This document shows, piece after piece, positions 17,536 through 25,450 of a stretch of 64,000 nt of DNA (position 1 is its first letter; the number at the start of each line of letters is the position of its first letter). Origin of the DNA: Bacteroidota bacterium (GTDB taxonomy: Bacteria; Bacteroidota; Bacteroidia; Chitinophagales; Chitinophagaceae); contig JAUZNZ010000019.1 of assembly GCA_030706735.1 (NCBI GenBank), positions 1 through 64,000 of the forward strand, written 5' to 3'. The notes beneath the pieces were generated by a model that saw nothing but the letters and a program-made list of their open reading frames with translations, was not told the origin of the DNA and did no database searches. The translations under genes were made by a program, and so were the position numbers.

Positions 17536-18611
17536 ATGAACTGGGCCTCCAATAATTGAATATACGAAACGATGCCTTCTTCGATCTCTTTGATATATAT
17601 ATATTCGTCGGCGGTATGGCTACGGGCCGAATCTCCGGGTCCGGTCTTCAGGACGGGAAAGGGCATCAGGGCCTTGTCCGAAGTGGTCGGTGAGCCATAG
17701 CAGGTCCGGCCCGCGGCGATGCCTGCCTGAACTACGGGGTGCCCGATCGGGATCGAGGTGGAGCGCATCCGGAGGCTCCGGGGGCTGACGGTACAGCTGA
17801 CATGCTCCCGGATCGTGCGCAGGATCTCTTCAAAACTATATAGCTCGTTTACCCGGACGTCCACCACGAAATGGAATTGCGATGGCACGACATTATGGGC
17901 CTTGTTGTCGGTATAGGCCACCGTCACGCTCATTTTAACGGGGCCAAGCAGGTCGGATACCTGCGGCCAGTGATAATGCCGGAACCATTCGATGTCGGGC
18001 AGCGCGGCATACAGTGCATTTTCGCCTTCTTCGCGCGCTGCGTGACCGGCCTTGCCGTGTGCCGTACAATCGAGCACCAGCAGTCCTTTTTCCGCAACGG
18101 CCAGTTGCATGTTCGTGGGCTCGCCGACGATGCCCCAATCGATGCGTCCCAATTCCGGCAACAGCCGTTCCACGCCGTTATGCCCGGAGATCTCTTCTTC
18201 GGCCGTCGCGGCCAGGATGAGGTTGTGGGTCAGGTTATCGCGCTCATAGAAATGGATGAAGGCGGCGATCAGCGAGACCAGCGATCCGCCCGCGTCATTG
18301 CTGCCCAGCCCGAACAGTTTGCCGTCCACTTCGATGGGTTCGAAAGGATCGAGCGTATAGGCCTTGTTCGGGCGAACGGTATCATGATGGGAATTCAGGA
18401 GAATGGTCGGTTTGGCGGGATCGAAATGACGGTTCTTCGCCCAGACGTTGTTTTGCAGGCGATGCGTTTCGACCTGCTGGTTGTTAAGCCATTGTTCGAT
18501 GAGGGTCGCCGTCTCCCCTTCCTCCTTGCTGAAAGAGGGTATCGCAATCAGTTCCTTCAGCAAACCGATCGCGTCTTTTTGCAGGTCCCGTATCGTCTTT
18601 TCCCTGATCAT
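17532..18611 (-). CDS. M20 family N-acylornithine/N-acylcitrulline deacylase
   Basis: The 359-residue zinc hydrolase has M20 metal-site motifs LLNSHHDTVRP, GLGSNDAGGS, ATAEEEISG and GEPTNM, and a C-terminal His in SARSHTADEYIYI. In this operon the carbamoyltransferase is of the N-acyl type, so the expected substrate is N-acylcitrulline (acetyl or succinyl) rather than N-acetylornithine. A TTG at 18644 extends the frame, but the ATG at 18611 is preferred because M20 sequence starts just after it. Overlaps argH by four bases. Confidence 0.88.
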   Translation of the reverse strand: MIREKTIRDLQKDAIGLLKELIAIPSFSKEEGETATLIEQWLNNQQVETHRLQNNVWAKNRHFDPAKPTILLNSHHDTVRPNKAYTLDPFEPIEVDGKLFGLGSNDAGGSLVSLIAAFIHFYERDNLTHNLILAATAEEEISGHNGVERLLPELGRIDWGIVGEPTNMQLAVAEKGLLVLDCTAHGKAGHAAREEGENALYAALPDIEWFRHYHWPQVSDLLGPVKMSVTVAYTDNKAHNVVPSQFHFVVDVRVNELYSFEEILRTIREHVSCTVSPRSLRMRSTSIPIGHPVVQAGIAAGRTCYGSPTTSDKALMPFPVLKTGPGDSARSHTADEYIYIKEIEEGIVSYIQLLEAQFI

Positions 18612-18640
18612 ATTCGTTTTTAGCGCCGCACGATGGTTCG

Positions 18641-19471
18641 TCAATGTCGCACGATCGTGGTTCCGGAATGTCCGGACAATAGTTCATGCAAATCCTCCGC
18701 TTTGCCGATGATGACCTTGCGCACCCCGGCATCCAGTGCGGCAAATGCAGTTTCCATTTTCGGGATCATCCCCGAGAAAATGATCTGTCGATCCCTGAGC
18801 TCTTTGTAGGTCCCCGGATTGATGCGATGGATAACGGTTGCGTCGTCGTCTGCATTCATCAGTACGCCGGATTTTTCAAAGGTATACACCAGGCTGACGC
18901 CGAAGGCGGCGCCCAGGGCCTTCGCTATCTCGCTGGCGACGGTGTCGGCATTGGTATTCAGCAATTGTCCCTTTCCGTCATGGGTGATGGGGGCGAATAC
19001 GAGTGCCTTATCCTGTTCCAGGAGTCCGGCCAGGAATTTTCCGTTAACCCGGTCGACGTCTCCTGCAAAGCCGTAATCGACGGTGCGATCGATGCCTGCC
19101 GCCTGTCGTTCTTCATGGGGTGCGCTGCCCGGGGCGCCTCTCTTGTGTGCCAGTATCGAATTCCCGTCTGCGCCGGACAGGCCCATGGCGTTGCATCCCT
19201 TAGCCTGCAATTGCGCAACCAGGTTCTTATTGATGAGGCCTGCATAGACCATGGTCACGACCTTCAGGGTCTCTTCGTCCGTAATGCGTCGTCCGTCGAT
19301 CATCGTCTGCCTGATGCCGAGTTTTTCCGCCAGTTGAGTGGCCATCTTTCCCCCGCCGTGCACCAGGATCTTGCGGCCCTCGAGGGCGGCGAATTCCGAC
19401 AGGAAGAGGTCGAGTTTTCCGGGATCGTCGATGATATTTCCGCCAATTTTTATGACTGCTAAGGTCTCCAT
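18641..19471 (-). CDS. argB: N-acetylglutamate kinase (or N-acylglutamate kinase)
   Basis: The 276-residue amino-acid kinase has the expected VIKIGGNIID, LVHGGGKMATQLAEKLG, LSGADGNSI and LLNTNADTVASEIAKALGA motifs, and a C-terminal FSGMIPKMETAFAALDAGV block. It phosphorylates N-acylglutamate in arginine synthesis. It lies between argF' and argE in the operon. Whether it prefers acetyl or succinyl substrate follows the same open question as for argF'. Confidence 0.94.
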   Translation of the reverse strand: METLAVIKIGGNIIDDPGKLDLFLSEFAALEGRKILVHGGGKMATQLAEKLGIRQTMIDGRRITDEETLKVVTMVYAGLINKNLVAQLQAKGCNAMGLSGADGNSILAHKRGAPGSAPHEERQAAGIDRTVDYGFAGDVDRVNGKFLAGLLEQDKALVFAPITHDGKGQLLNTNADTVASEIAKALGAAFGVSLVYTFEKSGVLMNADDDATVIHRINPGTYKELRDRQIIFSGMIPKMETAFAALDAGVRKVIIGKAEDLHELLSGHSGTTIVRH

Positions 19472-19547
19472 GCTGTTATCAGGTTATTGTGCCTACCGCA
19501 TCGGCCCAAAATCGTGCCGGGATCAGCCCGGGCCACGCCCACGCCCC

Positions 19548-20543
19548 TCATCGCTTCAGCAGCCCGGCCAGTACGGCCTGGGCGGCCCAAACCCGATTGC
19601 CGGCCTCGCGGGTCACGATACTGGCGCCGCTATCCAGCACTTCATCGCTAAGCTCGACATTCCGGCGCACCGGCAAGCAGTGCATCACCTTCGCAGAGCG
19701 GGTATTTTTCAGCTTTTCGGAGGTCAGCATCCACTCGGGATCATTGCAATAGATCTTTCCATAGTCTTTATAGGTGCTCCAGTTCTTGACGTATACAAAG
19801 TCTGCATCTTTGAGGGCCGCGTCCTGGTCATGGGTGATGGTCGCGCCGTTGGTGAACTGCTCGTCCAGTTCATAGTCCTCGGGATGAGCGATGACAAAAT
19901 CGAGTGGTTTTCCTGCTCTGGCCCACGCGGTGATCCACTGGGAAAAACTGTTGGCCACGCATTGCGGAAGGGCCTTCACATGGGGGGCCCAGGTAAGGAC
20001 GATCCGCGGACGGCGCGCTGCGGGGGAGGAGGCAGGGCCGGAATCGGCCGGCGACTCCAGCGATTCGGTGATGGTGATCAGATCCGTCAGGCTTTGCAGG
20101 GGGTGGAGGGTCGCGCTCTCCAGGCTCACGACGGGGATGCCCGAATACTTGATGAATTGCCGGATGTAGAGTTCGCTGTAATCATCCGCCTTGTTTTTGA
20201 GGGATGGGAAAGTACGGATGCAAAGGATATCGAAATAGCGTCCCATGATGGGCGCGGCGTCCTTCACGTGCTCTACCGTATTGCCGCTCATGATGGCTTC
20301 CTCTTCGAACTCCAGGGCCCAGCCTTCCTTATCGACGTTGAATACGATGGCTTCCGCGCCCAGGTTCTGGGCGGCGATCTGCGTGCTCAGCCGGGTACGC
20401 ATGCTGGGATTGAGGAAGAGCATGCCCACACGCTTGTAGGCACCCAGGCTCCTGTCTTTCAGCGGATCGGCCTTATAGGCCAGCGCCGATCTCAGCAGGG
20501 CTTCGATGTCCGCGACGTCATGAACGGAGATGAAATTTTGCAT
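19548..20543 (-). CDS. argF': N-acylornithine carbamoyltransferase (N-acetyl or N-succinyl)
   Basis: The 331-residue transcarbamylase belongs to the branch that uses N-acylated ornithine. Motifs are LFLNPSMRTRLSTQIAAQNL (carbamoyl phosphate binding), ATLHPLQSLTDLITI and MHCLPVRRNVELSDEVLDS. Ordinary ornithine carbamoyltransferases differ at these sites. The residue that aligns, from memory, with the published acetyl/succinyl switch (Glu92 of the Xanthomonas enzyme, Pro90 of the Bacteroides fragilis enzyme) is Val90 in SGNTVEH. The start at 20543 is four bases after the argD stop. Confidence 0.9.
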   Translation of the reverse strand: MQNFISVHDVADIEALLRSALAYKADPLKDRSLGAYKRVGMLFLNPSMRTRLSTQIAAQNLGAEAIVFNVDKEGWALEFEEEAIMSGNTVEHVKDAAPIMGRYFDILCIRTFPSLKNKADDYSELYIRQFIKYSGIPVVSLESATLHPLQSLTDLITITESLESPADSGPASSPAARRPRIVLTWAPHVKALPQCVANSFSQWITAWARAGKPLDFVIAHPEDYELDEQFTNGATITHDQDAALKDADFVYVKNWSTYKDYGKIYCNDPEWMLTSEKLKNTRSAKVMHCLPVRRNVELSDEVLDSGASIVTREAGNRVWAAQAVLAGLLKR

Positions 20544-20547
20544 GGTC

Positions 20548-21708
20548 TTAATTTTCAACCTTCACCGCGCCGGCCAGTTCTTCCATCTCTTCCCCGATCG
20601 CTTCCAGGAATTCGTCGGCATCCTTTTTCCGCAAGGCGAGGGAGGGCAGCAAACGGATCGTATTGGGCTTTGACTCGCCGGTGAAGATATGGTGTTTGAA
20701 CAGGAGGTTCTTGCGCAGCTCTTTCAATTCATCCGGTACATCGAATCCGATCATCAGGCCCTTGCCCCGCAAGTTCTGCAACAGCGGCATTTCTTTCAGT
20801 TTCCCCATGAGATAGGCACCCACTTCGGCCGCATTCTCCATCAGCCGTTCCTGCTCCATGACTTCCAGTACGGCCACGGCGGCGGCGCAAGCGAGGTGGT
20901 TGCCTCCGAAGGTCGTGCCCAGCATGCCATGTCTGGCCTGAATATCCGGCGCGATGAGGATGCCTGCCACCGGGAACCCGTTGCCCATGCCCTTCGCCAT
21001 GGTATAGATATCGGCATTGACGCCGGCAAGATCATGCGAGAAAAATTTGCCCGTCCGTCCGTATCCGCATTGAATGCCGTCAGCGATGAATACGGCGCCA
21101 TACTGCTTGCTCAGGCCGGCGATCTTTTGCAAAAAAGCCTCCGAAGCCGGGTGAATGCCGCCGACGCCCTGGATCCCTTCGACGATCACCGAAGATATCT
21201 CATCGCCCTGGGCGCGGAAGCAGGCCTCAAGCGCCGCTTCGTCATTCAGGGGCAGAAAGAGTACATTATCGGTCTTGTTCACCGGCGCTTGAAGGGCCGG
21301 ATTGTCGGTAACGGAAACCGCCAGGGAGGTCCTGCCGTGGAAAGCCCGCTTGAACGCGATGATCTTCTTGCGGCCATTGTGGAAGGAGGCGAGCTTAAGC
21401 GCATTCTCCACCGCCTCGGCCCCGGAATTGCAAAGGAAGAGCTGGTAATCCGGTCTGCCGGACAGCTTGCCCAGCTTGTCGGCCAGCTCCTGTTGCAAGG
21501 GTATGCGGACCGAGTTGGAATAAAAGGCCACTTTGTTGAGTTGGTCAGTGATCCGCGCCACAAAATGCGGATGTGTATGACCGATAGAAATGACTGCATG
21601 CCCTCCGTAAAGATCGAGGTATTGCTGCCCTTCCTGGTCCCATACGTAGGAACCCTTCGCCTTCACGATCGTGATCTCATTGACGGGATAAACATCGAAT
21701 AGCTTCAT
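20548..21708 (-). CDS. argD: N-acylornithine aminotransferase
   Basis: The 386-residue class III PLP aminotransferase converts N-acylglutamate semialdehyde to N-acylornithine. Motifs: LDLYGGHAVISIGHTHP, LFLCNSGAEAVENALKLA, RAFHGRTS, and a PLP lysine in YTMAKGMGNGFP. The usual DE(V/I)Q motif reads ADGIQCGYGRTG, keeping the Asp that contacts the PLP ring nitrogen but with Gly in place of Glu. The frame extends 22 codons upstream, but the Met of MKLFDVYPV is the better start. Confidence 0.92.
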   Translation of the reverse strand: MKLFDVYPVNEITIVKAKGSYVWDQEGQQYLDLYGGHAVISIGHTHPHFVARITDQLNKVAFYSNSVRIPLQQELADKLGKLSGRPDYQLFLCNSGAEAVENALKLASFHNGRKKIIAFKRAFHGRTSLAVSVTDNPALQAPVNKTDNVLFLPLNDEAALEACFRAQGDEISSVIVEGIQGVGGIHPASEAFLQKIAGLSKQYGAVFIADGIQCGYGRTGKFFSHDLAGVNADIYTMAKGMGNGFPVAGILIAPDIQARHGMLGTTFGGNHLACAAAVAVLEVMEQERLMENAAEVGAYLMGKLKEMPLLQNLRGKGLMIGFDVPDELKELRKNLLFKHHIFTGESKPNTIRLLPSLALRKKDADEFLEAIGEEMEELAGAVKVEN

Positions 21709-21733
21709 AATGCAGAGTTTAAAATTCAATTGC

Positions 21734-22759
21734 TCAAAATGCGTTTGCTTTAAGGTGAAGTCCGGCCGTCTCATCGAGGCCGAAAAGAAGATTCATATTT
21801 TGTACTGCCTGACCGCTGGCTCCTTTCAGCAGGTTGTCCGCCGCCGAATGCACCACCAGCCGACTTCCCAGTTTTTCCAATTGGATCAGGCACTTGTTCG
21901 TGTTGACGACCTGTTTGAGCGAGATCGGGGAGCGACTGATCACCGTAAAAGGATGACCCTTGTAGAAATCCGCATACAGCAGCGTCAGATCAGCCAGCGG
22001 AAGGTCGCAGGTCAATTGGGAGCTGATGAAGATGCCTCTTGTGAAATCGCCCCTCCACGGCACAAAGTGGATGGCGGGGGCGCCTGCCTCGCCGCCGCCT
22101 GCCTCCCCGCCGCCGAAAGAGGGCTGCAATTGCCGCAACGACTGCGTTACCTCGTTAAGATGTTGATGGGTAAGGGTCTTATAGGCCTGAATATTATTTG
22201 CCCTCCAGGAAAAATGAGAAGTGGGCGAGAGGCCTTGTCCCGCGCCGGTCGACCCGGTAATGCCGGTCGTATGGACCTCGCCCAGCAGGCCTGCGTGGCC
22301 CAGCGGCAGGAGTCCCAGCTGGAGCGTGGTGGCAAAACAACCGGGGTTGGCAATATGTGTTGCGGCACGGATCGCGTCGCGATTCAATTCCGGGAGGCCG
22401 TAGATGACCGGCTGGCCATGGATCGCGGGCCGCTGCCCGTTGCTGTGCAGGCGGAAGTCCTGGGAGAGGTCGATGATCCTCGCGTTGCCGAAGCCCGCCG
22501 CGTGCCCGTCAACAAATTTTTTCGCCTCGCCATGCCCGACGCAAAGGAACAGCACGTCGACCTCAGGAGTCCATTCCGGATCGAAGCGCATGTCCGTATC
22601 GCCCGCGAGGTCCTCATGCACCTCATATAGAAATTTCCCGGCATTGCTCTTGCTATGCACGAATGCGATCTCCACCCCCGGATGATTGATCAAAATCCGG
22701 ATCATTTCCCCGCCGGTATACCCGGCGCCTCCGATAATGCCTGCCCTGATCTTTGCCAT
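21734..22759 (-). CDS. argC: N-acetyl-gamma-glutamyl-phosphate reductase
   Basis: The 341-residue NADPH enzyme has the Rossmann motif IIGGAGYTGGEMIRIL, the catalytic Cys in ANPGCFATTLQLGLLPL and the downstream GSTGAGQGLSPTSHFSW motif. At about residues 216-231 there is a low-complexity insert (FGGGEAGGGEAGAPA) made by a short in-frame repeat of GGGEA; it is probably a surface loop. It sits 24 bases after the cupin gene and 25 bases before argD. Confidence 0.94.
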   Translation of the reverse strand: MAKIRAGIIGGAGYTGGEMIRILINHPGVEIAFVHSKSNAGKFLYEVHEDLAGDTDMRFDPEWTPEVDVLFLCVGHGEAKKFVDGHAAGFGNARIIDLSQDFRLHSNGQRPAIHGQPVIYGLPELNRDAIRAATHIANPGCFATTLQLGLLPLGHAGLLGEVHTTGITGSTGAGQGLSPTSHFSWRANNIQAYKTLTHQHLNEVTQSLRQLQPSFGGGEAGGGEAGAPAIHFVPWRGDFTRGIFISSQLTCDLPLADLTLLYADFYKGHPFTVISRSPISLKQVVNTNKCLIQLEKLGSRLVVHSAADNLLKGASGQAVQNMNLLFGLDETAGLHLKANAF

Positions 22760-22783
22760 ATAAACTAGTTTTGCAGCCCCGGT

Positions 22784-23128
22784 TTATTCCTCCACGCGGT
22801 CGCCGGCCGTCGACGGCTGGGAGCACAGGATGAATTCCAGGTCGCTGTTGCCCTCATTCAGGATCCGGTGCTTCAGGCCCGGCCGGATCTCCAGGCCTTG
22901 CTGGGCCGCCACGAGGACCCTTCCTTCTTCCGTTTCAAATACCGCCGCTCCCTTCAGGATGAAAAAGAACTGCCTCGATTGGCGGTGGAGATGCGGTCGC
23001 TCCGCCGTATGCGGGGGCATCCTTTCCATCTTGACCGACAGTCCTGCCGCGTCCACCAGGTTCCAGCCATCGCAGCCCTCGCCCCAGGTGTAATGGGTAA
23101 GGGGCCGCTCTTTGGAAACGATATTCAT
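22784..23128 (-). CDS. Small cupin domain protein within the arginine operon
   Basis: The 114-residue single-domain cupin has metal-ligand type residues in PHTAERPHLHRQSRQFFFILKG and RPGLKHRILNEG. It begins with MNIVSKERPLTHYTWGEGCDGW. It is embedded between argG (27 bases) and argC (24 bases) on the same strand, so it is very likely transcribed with the arginine genes. No enzymatic activity can be assigned. Roles as an isomerase, a small-molecule sensor or a metal-dependent dioxygenase are all possible. Confidence 0.8.
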   Translation of the reverse strand: MNIVSKERPLTHYTWGEGCDGWNLVDAAGLSVKMERMPPHTAERPHLHRQSRQFFFILKGAAVFETEEGRVLVAAQQGLEIRPGLKHRILNEGNSDLEFILCSQPSTAGDRVEE

Positions 23129-23155
23129 GGTCGTCCGTTTATTTTGGTCGTCCCG

Positions 23156-24358
23156 TCATTTTTCCGATGCGTTCACCTGGTGATAAATGGCCGACTGGTT
23201 CCCGAAGATCTTTGCAAATCCTTTCACATCATCGCCGGTCCATCCCTTATTCATCTCGCCATAGCTTCCGAACCGGCTGCTCATCAGGTCATGCGGGCTC
23301 TCGATGCCGGTGATCGTGAACCGGTAGGGTTGGAGCGTGACGAAGGCCTTGCCGGTCACCGTCACCTGTGAATCCTCCAGGAACTTTTCGATATTGCGCA
23401 TCGTGGGATCGAGCATTTGCCCTTCGTGCAACCAGTTGCCGTACCAGGCGCTCAGCTGATCCTTCCAATACAATTGCCATTTGGTCAGCACGTGTTTTTC
23501 CAGGAGGTGGTGCGCCTTGATGATGATCAGGGGAGCTGCGGCTTCAAAACCTACCCGCCCCTTGATGCCGATGATGGTGTCGCCGACGTGGATGTCCCGG
23601 CCCACGCCATAGGGTTGGGCGATCGCCTGCAGGTGCTGGATCGCCTCCACGGGATTCCTGAAATGCTTGCCATCCACGCCATGCAGCTCCCCTTTTTCGA
23701 ATTCGAGCTCGAGGCGGCGCGTTCCGGTCTCCGTTACCGGGGTGGGCCAGGCCTCTTCTGGCAGGTAGTCGCGTGAACCCAGGGTTTCGCGGCCTCCGAC
23801 GGAAGTGCCCCAAAGGCCTTTATTGATGCTGTATTGCGCTTTTTCGAAATTCATGTCCACGCCGTGCTGCCTGAGAAAGGCGATCTCTTCTTCCCGGCTC
23901 AGGCGGAGGTCACGGATGGGGGTAAGTATCTCTACGCCGGGCAGCATGCTTTGAAAGACCATATCGAAGCGAACCTGGTCATTACCGGCCCCCGTGCTGC
24001 CATGGGCGACATAGGCGGCTCCGGTCTTTTGCACATGCTCTGCCACGGCGATGGCCTGGACCATCCGTTCGGCGCTGACGCTCAGGGGATAGGTCGCATT
24101 CTTGAGGACATTGCCGAAGATCAGGTATTTGATGCAGGTCTGATAATAGACCTTCGTGGTATCGACGCAATGAAACGAAGCGACGCCCAGTTCTTTCGCC
24201 CTTTGTCCGATCTGCGCGACCTCCTGCTGGCTGAATCCCCCCGTATTCACGGTCAGCGCATGGACCTCCAGGTTCCTCAGTTTTGCGAGGTAAATGGCGC
24301 AATAGGTAGTATCCAACCCGCCGCTGTATGCTAATACAACTTTGCTCTTCGTGCTCAT
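23156..24358 (-). CDS. argG: Argininosuccinate synthase
   Basis: The 400-residue ATP-dependent ligase joins citrulline and aspartate. The PP-loop motif VVLAYSGGLDTTYCAIYL opens the protein; HGSTGAGNDQVRFDM and KGLWGTSVGGRE are typical of the family. The frame extends 62 codons upstream across the gap and into the GNAT gene, but the Met at 24358 directly precedes the conserved start. It is the second gene of the arginine operon, 16 bases after the acetyltransferase gene. Confidence 0.96.
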   Translation of the reverse strand: MSTKSKVVLAYSGGLDTTYCAIYLAKLRNLEVHALTVNTGGFSQQEVAQIGQRAKELGVASFHCVDTTKVYYQTCIKYLIFGNVLKNATYPLSVSAERMVQAIAVAEHVQKTGAAYVAHGSTGAGNDQVRFDMVFQSMLPGVEILTPIRDLRLSREEEIAFLRQHGVDMNFEKAQYSINKGLWGTSVGGRETLGSRDYLPEEAWPTPVTETGTRRLELEFEKGELHGVDGKHFRNPVEAIQHLQAIAQPYGVGRDIHVGDTIIGIKGRVGFEAAAPLIIIKAHHLLEKHVLTKWQLYWKDQLSAWYGNWLHEGQMLDPTMRNIEKFLEDSQVTVTGKAFVTLQPYRFTITGIESPHDLMSSRFGSYGEMNKGWTGDDVKGFAKIFGNQSAIYHQVNASEK

Positions 24359-24374
24359 GATGTCCGGTAAATTT

Positions 24375-25067
24375 TCAGAGATTAAAGAAAATATGGAACA
24401 GGGATTTTGCCCCCTTATGCTCTTTTTTTCGGAAGGGCGCCAGGAGCCTGGATTGCTTGATGCGCATGAATCGCTCGTATAGCTTGGAATGCTTCTTGAA
24501 ATCGCGGGTCGTCTCTTCCGGTTCGTAGTGATCCTTGGGATCATAGAGCATGGCGGTGCACATACAGATCTTCCGCTCCTTGCTGGTGAGGATCTCGTAG
24601 TTGACGCAGCTCTTGCAGCCGGCCCAGAAGGCCTCGTCCTGCGTCAGTTCGGAATAGGTGACCGGCTCGTAGCCCAGCTCGGAATTGATCTTCATGACGG
24701 CCAGGCCGGTGGTCAGGCCGAAGATCTTCGCTTCCGGATAGGTCTTGCGGCTAAGATCGAAGACCTTTCTTTTGATCTGCCTGGCCAGGCCGCTCTTCCG
24801 GAATTCGGGCGCCACGATCAGGCCCGAGTTAGCGACGTATTCGCCGTGGCTCCAGGTCTCGATATAGCAGAAGCCGGCCCAAAAGCCAGCTTCCGTGAAG
24901 GCGATGACCGCCTTGCCTTCCCGCATCTTTTCCTTGATATAATCAGGGCTTCTTTTGGCGATGCCTGTACCGCGGGCCTTGGCCGACGCTTCCATTTCGT
25001 CGCAGATGATCTGCGCGAAATCCTGGTGGGTATGATCGGCTATGACTATTTTAAACTGTTGTTCCAT
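24375..25067 (-). CDS. GNAT N-acetyltransferase, probable N-acylglutamate synthase
   Basis: The 230-residue protein is a GNAT-fold acetyltransferase (IVAPEFRKSGLARQIKRKVFDLS is the acetyl-CoA binding region, and FGLTTGLAVMKINSELGYEPV follows). A later segment carries a Cys cluster (WAGCKSCVNYEIL, KICMCTAML). It is the first gene of the arginine operon, and neither argA nor argJ is otherwise present in the cluster. The inferred role is acylation of glutamate to start the pathway. Similar GNAT genes head arginine operons in other Bacteroidota. The assignment is from context. Confidence 0.75.
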   Translation of the reverse strand: MEQQFKIVIADHTHQDFAQIICDEMEASAKARGTGIAKRSPDYIKEKMREGKAVIAFTEAGFWAGFCYIETWSHGEYVANSGLIVAPEFRKSGLARQIKRKVFDLSRKTYPEAKIFGLTTGLAVMKINSELGYEPVTYSELTQDEAFWAGCKSCVNYEILTSKERKICMCTAMLYDPKDHYEPEETTRDFKKHSKLYERFMRIKQSRLLAPFRKKEHKGAKSLFHIFFNL

Positions 25068-25156
25068 TGTTGCATGTGTGAATGATGAAGAACTCGAACC
25101 TTGCCTGGGACAGGTGACGGGTCTTGGGGCGCTGGACAGATGGCGCTATGGTAGGA

Positions 25157-25175
25157 GGGTATCAACGTCGTACCC
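25157..25175 (-). other. Short hairpin in the arginine-operon leader
   Basis: On the minus strand GGGTA pairs with TACCC around a nine-base loop that contains the stop codon of the candidate leader peptide. It lies between the terminator-like junction and the GNAT start. It may be part of the regulatory fold, but five pairs alone are weak evidence. Confidence 0.3.
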
Positions 25176-25290
25176 AAAAGGGGACAGGGCGGACGGAAAA
25201 AACTGGGCACGGGGGCGCAGCAAAAAACCCACGCTCAGTGAAGGCGTGCAATATCACGATCAGGTGTGATATGGGTGAGTTTTTTTTCAT
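25162..25290 (-). CDS. Candidate 42-residue arginine leader peptide
   Basis: An ATG at 25290 opens a 42-codon frame that begins MKKNSPISHLIVILHAFTER and ends PFWVRR just before TGA. Arg codons are at positions 20, 34, 41 and 42, so the last two sense codons are both Arg. The frame runs right through the three-way junction and T run at 25222-25276, and it lies 95 bases before the GNAT gene. It may be a translated leader that senses arginyl-tRNA, or an accidental open frame across a structured RNA. Confidence 0.4.
   Translation of the reverse strand: MKKNSPISHLIVILHAFTERGFFAAPPCPVFSVRPVPFWVRR
25222..25276 (-). terminator. Three-way-junction terminator or attenuator in the arginine leader
   Basis: Reading 5' to 3' on the minus strand: ACCC (25276-25273), ATATCAC (25272-25266), eight-base loop, GTGATAT (25257-25251), TGC, ACGC (25247-25244), nine-base loop, GCGT (25234-25231), GGGT (25230-25227), then six T (25227-25222). 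All three helices are perfectly complementary, of 4, 7 and 4 pairs. A/T pairs can extend the base. The fold ends in a T run 155 bases before the arginine operon on the coding strand, so it could act as a conditional terminator. On the plus strand the same segment also ends in a T run. Confidence 0.6.
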
Positions 25291-25307
25291 TTCAATAGTG
25301 AATGAAA
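25285..25307 (-). repeat. Palindrome overlapping the leader start codon
   Basis: TTTCATT (25285-25291) and AATGAAA (25301-25307) form a perfect seven-base inverted repeat with a nine-base spacer. It covers the ATG of the candidate leader peptide and lies in the likely promoter-proximal region of the arginine operon. It could be a repressor operator or a hairpin at the 5' end of the leader. It does not match the ArgR box well. Confidence 0.4.
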
Positions 25308-25450
25308 TTGGTAGTTGATCTGTTTGACGATGCAAAGAAAGACATTTTTTAAAAGCAAAGGGGAGAAGGCGGCAAAATTTGTGTGAAAATTATGCGAATC
25401 CGGGAAGACCGGCGGCGTGGTTGACTAGTATATGAATGAAAATCAGATTG

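Noticed and set aside
19338..20684. Long open frame on the plus strand opposite argB and argF'.
   Set aside because: It is a mirror of the codon bias of the real genes on the other strand, and its translation shows no recognisable family.
25244..25276. Part of the arginine leader (CACACCTGATC then GTGATATTGC) resembles the conserved end of the TPP riboswitch.
   Set aside because: The essential CTGAGA motif and the other TPP helices are absent upstream, the helices pair differently, and the downstream operon is for arginine rather than thiamine.
25285..25307. Palindrome considered as an ArgR (ARG) box.
   Set aside because: The half-sites do not match TGAAT-N4-ATTCA, and no argR gene is in the window.
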